Positions 60,418 to 64,000 of a stretch of DNA of 64,000 nucleotides are shown here, piece by piece. How positions within the stretch are numbered: the stretch's first letter is position 1; each line of letters opens with the position of its first letter. The notes under the pieces were generated by a model. It was not told the origin of the DNA. It saw nothing but the letters and a program-made list of their open reading frames with translations, and did no database searches. The DNA is from Streptomyces sp. CB02414 (GTDB lineage: Bacteria > Actinomycetota > Actinomycetes > Streptomycetales > Streptomycetaceae): positions 496,001 through 560,000 of the forward strand of contig NZ_LIPF01000007.1 of assembly GCF_001905385.1 (NCBI RefSeq), written 5' to 3'. The position numbers were made by a program, and so were the translations under genes.

Positions 60418-61284
60418 CTACGCCTCGTGGTCCGCCGCGCCGCCCGCGCCGAGCGGGCCGGTCGGGTTCATCGCCCCCTCGGCCTCCAGCCGGGGCAGGT
60501 CGCGCCGGGCGACCCGCAGGACGACGGGTGGCAGGGCGCTGCGTCCCGCCTGGGCCAGACGCAGCCAGCGGGGCACGTACACGGCGGTGCTGCGGCGTTC
60601 CACGGCGCGGACCAGCCGGGCGGCGACCATGTCCGCCGGGAAGGTGCGCCGCGCCGGTGCCGGCATGTGGGCGCGCAGTTCGCGCAGGACCGCGTACCGG
60701 TCGGCGTCGCGGATCATGTCGGTGTCGATCCAGTTGAGGTAGGCGATGCCCACGGCGACTCCGTGGTGGGCGACTTCGGCGCGCAGCGAGTGGGTGAACG
60801 CCTCCACGCCCGCCTTGGAGGCGCAGTAGGCGCTCATCATGGGCGCGGAGCCGAGTGAGGCCAGCGAGGCGACCTGGAGGTGGTATCCGGCGGTGCGGCG
60901 CAGGTCCGGGAGGAAGGCGCGGGCCGTGTGGGCGCTCCCGGTCAGGTTCACGTCGACGACGCGGCGCCACTCGTCCGGGTCCGACGTGGCGAACGGTCCG
61001 CCCAGCGCGATGCCGGCGTTCGCGACGACGACCGACGGGGGCCCGAGGCGCCCGCGCACCTCGCGGGCTGCCGCGTCCAGCGCGACGGGGTCGGTCACGT
61101 CGGCCCCGACGGCGAGCGCCGGGGTGGGCAGGGACGCCGCCAGGGCGTCCAGGAGCGGTTTCTCGTGGCCGAGCAGGGCGAGCCGGGCGCCCCGGAGCGC
61201 ACAGGCGCGGGCGAGGGCGGCGCCCAGTCCGCGGGCGGCGCCGGTCACCACGACGGTGCGGTTGCTGAGGGGACTGTCGGTCAC
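60418..61284 (-). CDS. short-chain dehydrogenase/reductase
   Basis: A 288-aa SDR with VVVTGAARGLGAALARA (NAD(P) motif), NAG and the active-site Ser in LQVASLASLGS plus YCASK (YxxxK). A basic C-terminal part includes MNPTGP. It is third in a leftward operon with the SRPBCC and FAD proteins. Substrate unknown; possibly lipid or terpenoid alcohols. GTG 61284 with GGAAAGG upstream. Confidence 0.85.
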   Translation of the reverse strand: MTDSPLSNRTVVVTGAARGLGAALARACALRGARLALLGHEKPLLDALAASLPTPALAVGADVTDPVALDAAAREVRGRLGPPSVVVANAGIALGGPFATSDPDEWRRVVDVNLTGSAHTARAFLPDLRRTAGYHLQVASLASLGSAPMMSAYCASKAGVEAFTHSLRAEVAHHGVAVGIAYLNWIDTDMIRDADRYAVLRELRAHMPAPARRTFPADMVAARLVRAVERRSTAVYVPRWLRLAQAGRSALPPVVLRVARRDLPRLEAEGAMNPTGPLGAGGAADHEA

Positions 61285-61318
61285 CGGCCGGCCCTTTCCT
61301 CGGGATGCGCGGGGAGGT

Positions 61319-62938
61319 TCACTTCTTGTCGCCGGTGCGGTCGCGGCGGGTCAGGGCGCGCTGCACCCGCGTGAGGTCGGCGAACCGGTGCCTGTGCAGG
61401 GCGGCGCGGGCGGCGTTGGCGCCGGGCGCCCCGTGCACCCCCCCGCCCGGGTGGGCGCCCGCGGAGGCGAGGAAGAGGCCGGCCACCGGGGTCTCCGGCC
61501 GCCCCGTGCCGGGCACCGGCCGGAAGACGAGCTGCTGGTGCATGGCGGTGGTGCCGCCGTTGATGGCGCCGCCCTCCAGGTTGGCGTCCAGGGCCTGGAG
61601 CGTCGGCGGGGCCAGGACGCGGCGGGCCCGGATCAGCGCGCGGAAGCCGGGCGCGAAACGTTCCACCTGGCGTTCGACCCGGTCGGCCATGAGTTCCCGC
61701 TCCCTGGCGTCCCAGCTACCGGTGATGCCTTCCTCGCCCGCGTCGGCCCGGATGTCGTGGGGGACGTGGGTGTAGGCCCAGGCGGACTCGGTGCCGCTCG
61801 GCGAGCGGACCGGGTCCGTGGTCGTCATCTGGCCGAACAACGCGAAGGGACGGTCGGGGACCTGCCGCATGGCGATCTGGGCGGCGAACCGGGTCAGCTC
61901 GTCGAGACCGTCGGCCAGGTGCACGGTTCCGGCCCGGGCCGCGTCCTCGCACCGCCACGGCACGGGGCCGTCCAGCGCCCAGTCGACCTTGAAGGTGGCG
62001 AAGTCCCACTGGAAGCGGCGCAGGTCGGCGAGGACCTGGTCCGGCAGGTGCTCGGGGGCGACGAGATCGCCGTAGAGCGCGGGCACCGACACGTCGGCGA
62101 GGACGGCGCGGCGGGCGGCGACCGTCTCGCCGCCCGCCGTGCGGACGCCCACCGCGCGCCGGTCGCGGACCACGACCCGTTCGACGCGCTGCCCGCAGCG
62201 CAGGGTGCCGCCGCGGGAGCGCAGCCGGTGGACCAGGGCGGCGGTGAGGGCTCCCGAGCCGCCCAACGGCACCGGGAAACCGTAGGTCTGGCCGAGCATC
62301 GACATCAGCCAGCCGAAGCCGCCGCTCCCGGCCGCCTCGGGTGCGAGATCGGCGTGCAGCGCGTTGCCGGCCAGGAGCAGTCTGCCGCCCTCGCCGCGGA
62401 ACTCCTCCTCGCCCATCCGGCGCACCGGCAGCACCAGGGTGCGGGCCAGTCGGAGGCCCCCGCCGCCGCGCAGCCGCAGGGCCAGCCGGGCGCCGGCCCG
62501 GACCGGGGGGAAGGGCGTGAAGAGGGCGTCGAGGATGTCGGCGCGGTAGCGGTCCCACACCGCGTGCAGGCGGTCCCAGGCGGCGCCGTCGCCTGGTGCG
62601 AAGGCGTCGAGGGAGGCGGCGGTGACGGCGACGTCGCGGTCGAGGACGGCGCAGGTGCCGTCGGTCAGGGGGTGGGCGAGGACGTGCGGGGCGTGGGCCC
62701 AGCGCAGTCCGTGGTCCCGCAGCCGCAGTCCGGCCAGGACCGGGGAGGCGGCGGCGAGCGGGTAGAAGGAGCTGAACAGGTCGTTGACGAAACCGGGGGC
62801 GACCTCGCTGTCGTGGCGCACGCCGCCGCCCGGCTCGGGCTGCTCCTCCAGGACCTCGACGCTCCAGCCGGCGTCCGCCAGCAGGTTGGCCGCCACCAGG
62901 CCGTTGGGCCCCGCCCCGACGACGACCGCGTCAGGCAC
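61319..62938 (-). CDS. FAD-dependent oxidoreductase, CrtI/CrtO-like (PYROXD2 type)
   Basis: A 539-aa flavoprotein of the phytoene-dehydrogenase superfamily. The FAD motif is AVVVGAGPNGLVAANLLADAG, followed by EEQPEPGGG. The C-terminal signature (LASAGAHPGGGVHGAPGANAA) is characteristic of CrtO/PYROXD2-like enzymes rather than CrtI. It could oxidise or ketolate a carotenoid, or act on an unrelated lipid. It overlaps the SRPBCC gene by 8 bp and is followed by the SDR after 34 bp. The carotenoid link is only by proximity. Confidence 0.82.
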   Translation of the reverse strand: MPDAVVVGAGPNGLVAANLLADAGWSVEVLEEQPEPGGGVRHDSEVAPGFVNDLFSSFYPLAAASPVLAGLRLRDHGLRWAHAPHVLAHPLTDGTCAVLDRDVAVTAASLDAFAPGDGAAWDRLHAVWDRYRADILDALFTPFPPVRAGARLALRLRGGGGLRLARTLVLPVRRMGEEEFRGEGGRLLLAGNALHADLAPEAAGSGGFGWLMSMLGQTYGFPVPLGGSGALTAALVHRLRSRGGTLRCGQRVERVVVRDRRAVGVRTAGGETVAARRAVLADVSVPALYGDLVAPEHLPDQVLADLRRFQWDFATFKVDWALDGPVPWRCEDAARAGTVHLADGLDELTRFAAQIAMRQVPDRPFALFGQMTTTDPVRSPSGTESAWAYTHVPHDIRADAGEEGITGSWDARERELMADRVERQVERFAPGFRALIRARRVLAPPTLQALDANLEGGAINGGTTAMHQQLVFRPVPGTGRPETPVAGLFLASAGAHPGGGVHGAPGANAARAALHRHRFADLTRVQRALTRRDRTGDKK

Positions 62939-63431
62939 GGCCGGTTCCCGTACCGAGGTCCACGGACCCGGCCGTGTCGCCCGGGTCCGGACGGCACCCG
63001 TCGCCGCTTTCGCAGAGCTTCGCCAGCCTGGCGAGCATCGCGCGGTGCCGCACCTGGATCAGCGCTTCGACGCCCACGTTGTGCACGAAGCCGCCGGGGC
63101 CGCGCAGCGGGTGTTCGTCGACGATGACCAGGCACTGCTCGCCCCAGGGGCGCAGCTCGATGGCGATGCGTGCGGTGCCGAGCCGGCCCGCCTTGGCCTC
63201 GATCTCCAGCTCGGAGCCCGCCACGCAGCGCCTGACGACCGACTCGTTGTTCAGCCGCAGCGGCCCGAGCCGGACCTCGTAGGCGATCGTCGCGCCGACC
63301 TGCGGCCACTGTCCGCTCCTCGGGGTGACGTCCGACGGACCCACCACCCACTCCACGTACAGGCCGCCGTCCGCGAGGACGTCCCACACCGCCTGGGGAC
63401 TCGCCTGAATCAACCGATGCCGAACCGCCAC
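62931..63431 (-). CDS. SRPBCC-family protein (polyketide cyclase/START-like)
   Basis: A 166-aa single-domain START/Bet v1-fold protein that probably binds a hydrophobic ligand. It begins VAVRHRLIQASPQAVWDVLA at GTG 63431 with GGGAGG 5 bp upstream; the open frame extends to 63617 but lacks such a site. SGQWPQVGATIAYEVRLGPL is a typical strand pattern. It is the first gene of the leftward SRPBCC-FAD-SDR operon. Ligand unknown. Confidence 0.82.
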   Translation of the reverse strand: MAVRHRLIQASPQAVWDVLADGGLYVEWVVGPSDVTPRSGQWPQVGATIAYEVRLGPLRLNNESVVRRCVAGSELEIEAKAGRLGTARIAIELRPWGEQCLVIVDEHPLRGPGGFVHNVGVEALIQVRHRAMLARLAKLCESGDGCRPDPGDTAGSVDLGTGTGRA

Positions 63432-63598
63432 GCGTGCCTCCCGCGCCGATGGACCGTCACTGCAAGGACGCAGCACTGAGTGCCCCGCCTGCGACGGACC
63501 AACCGACTTGCCGGGCTGCCGCGCGAAGGTCCCAGGAAAGACCCTGCATTGGCATGGACCTGATCTCCCCTTCCTGGCTAAGCTCGGAGCGACCCCGA

Positions 63599-63612
63599 TG
63601 AGAGCGCTCTCA
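63599..63612. promoter_or_regulatory. LacI-type palindrome TGAGAGCGCTCTCA
   Basis: A perfect 14-bp palindrome with central CG, differing at one base per half from the CebR box TGGGAGCGCTCCCA of Streptomyces. It lies 66-79 bp upstream of the protease start and about 170 bp from the SRPBCC start. It may place the protease under a carbohydrate-responsive repressor. Confidence 0.55.
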
Positions 63613-63677
63613 GACACGCGGTTGTTCCACCCATCAGTTCCACCCCCACCTTGCTGGAACGACGAAGGGCAACTCCC

Positions 63678-64000
63678 GTGAGACGCAGCAGACTCAGGCT
63701 CCTCGGCCTGTCCACGCTCCTCGTGCTCGGCGGCCTCACCGCGACCGGCACACTGCCGGCCTCGGCGGCCGGCTCCCCCACCGCCCCCGACCGGGAACCG
63801 GCCGCCTCCGCCGGTCTCCTGGACGCCATGCAGCGGGACTTCGGTCTCACCCGGGCCGAGGCCGAGGACCGGCTCGTGGCCGAACGCCGCGCCACCGGCC
63901 TCGCTCCCGAGGCACGCCGGGCCGCCGGGGACGCGTTCGGCGGCTCCTGGTTCGACGCCGGCCGCGGGCGGCTGACGGTGGCCCTCACCTCGGACGCGTC
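63678..64000 (+). CDS. secreted streptogrisin-type serine protease (3' end outside window)
   Basis: The first 107 codons of a secreted S1 protease precursor. A signal peptide (about 1-31, ending LPASAAG) leads into a pro-region LLDAMQRDFGLTRAEAEDRL and SWFDAGRGRLTVALT, the Pro_Al_protease domain found in streptogrisins and alpha-lytic protease. The catalytic domain lies beyond the window edge. GTG 63678 with AAGGG upstream. Which streptogrisin cannot be told. Confidence 0.88.
   Translation, partial: MRRSRLRLLGLSTLLVLGGLTATGTLPASAAGSPTAPDREPAASAGLLDAMQRDFGLTRAEAEDRLVAERRATGLAPEARRAAGDAFGGSWFDAGRGRLTVALTSDA

Noticed and set aside
1..64000. CRISPR arrays, tRNA genes, rRNA genes, IS elements, prophage
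   Set aside because: No regularly spaced repeat array, cloverleaf, transposase or phage structural gene was found on either strand.

Overview
The window reads as chromosomal DNA from a Streptomyces. It has very high GC with strong third-position bias, many GTG starts and ATGA/GTGA stop-start overlaps. It also has the snpR/snpA protease pair, an isorenieratene-type carotenoid cluster, a [4Fe-4S] NsrR with its Hmp, and a DmdR-type iron box. I see no rRNA, tRNA, CRISPR array, insertion sequence or prophage. The many unrelated small operons look like the accessory arm part of a Streptomyces chromosome rather than its core.

Layout. 1-5.2 kb: aromatic catabolism with a LysR regulator (cut by the window edge), benzoylformate decarboxylase, benzaldehyde dehydrogenase and an aromatic-acid MFS symporter, ended by a strong hairpin. 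5.2-9.5 kb: a PepSY lipoprotein, the divergent snpR/snpA pair, CbiZ (cobinamide salvage) and a STAS-like protein. 9.5-11.7 kb: nitric-oxide detoxification (nsrR, hmp, two NsrR boxes) and a cupin. 11.8-16 kb: an FtsX-type ABC pair divergent from a NarL-type two-component system whose kinase has a repetitive Pro/Ala/Glu tail. 16-28.1 kb: GAF-ANTAR regulator, CPA antiporter, P450, glucose-dehydrogenase plus enolase-superfamily pair, YihY-like membrane protein, lipoprotein, a pyruvate-oxidase-like plus SDR pair, and a SigB-family sigma factor. 28.1-37.7 kb: a type II (beta-1,6-linked) galactan utilisation locus with LacI repressor, two operators, ABC importer without its own ATPase, GH42 beta-galactosidase, secreted GH30 endo-galactanase and LacA-type acetyltransferase. 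37.8-40.8 kb: S-adenosyl methyltransferase, spore-photoproduct-lyase-like radical SAM protein, flavin oxidase. 40.9-44.8 kb: iron-siderophore ABC importer under an iron box, with a fused double permease. 44.85-45.2 kb: an exonuclease pseudogene. 45.4-52.7 kb: secreted lipase, a large pilin-headed exported protein, two transporters, a lipoprotein, and a predicted DNA-repair protein.

52.75-60.2 kb holds two divergent carotenoid operons: crtI-crtB-Rieske leftward and crtY-crtT-crtU rightward. crtE is not in the window. They are followed by an SRPBCC / FAD-oxidoreductase / SDR operon (60.4-63.4 kb) and the start of a secreted streptogrisin-type protease (63.7 kb to the edge).

The most notable observations are the galactan locus with its paired operators and internal terminator, the pilin-headed 575-aa protein, the kinase tail repeat, the carotenoid cluster without crtE and with an 11-bp inverted element between its divergent operons, and motifs shared between unlinked promoters. 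I found no clearly new defence or mobile system.
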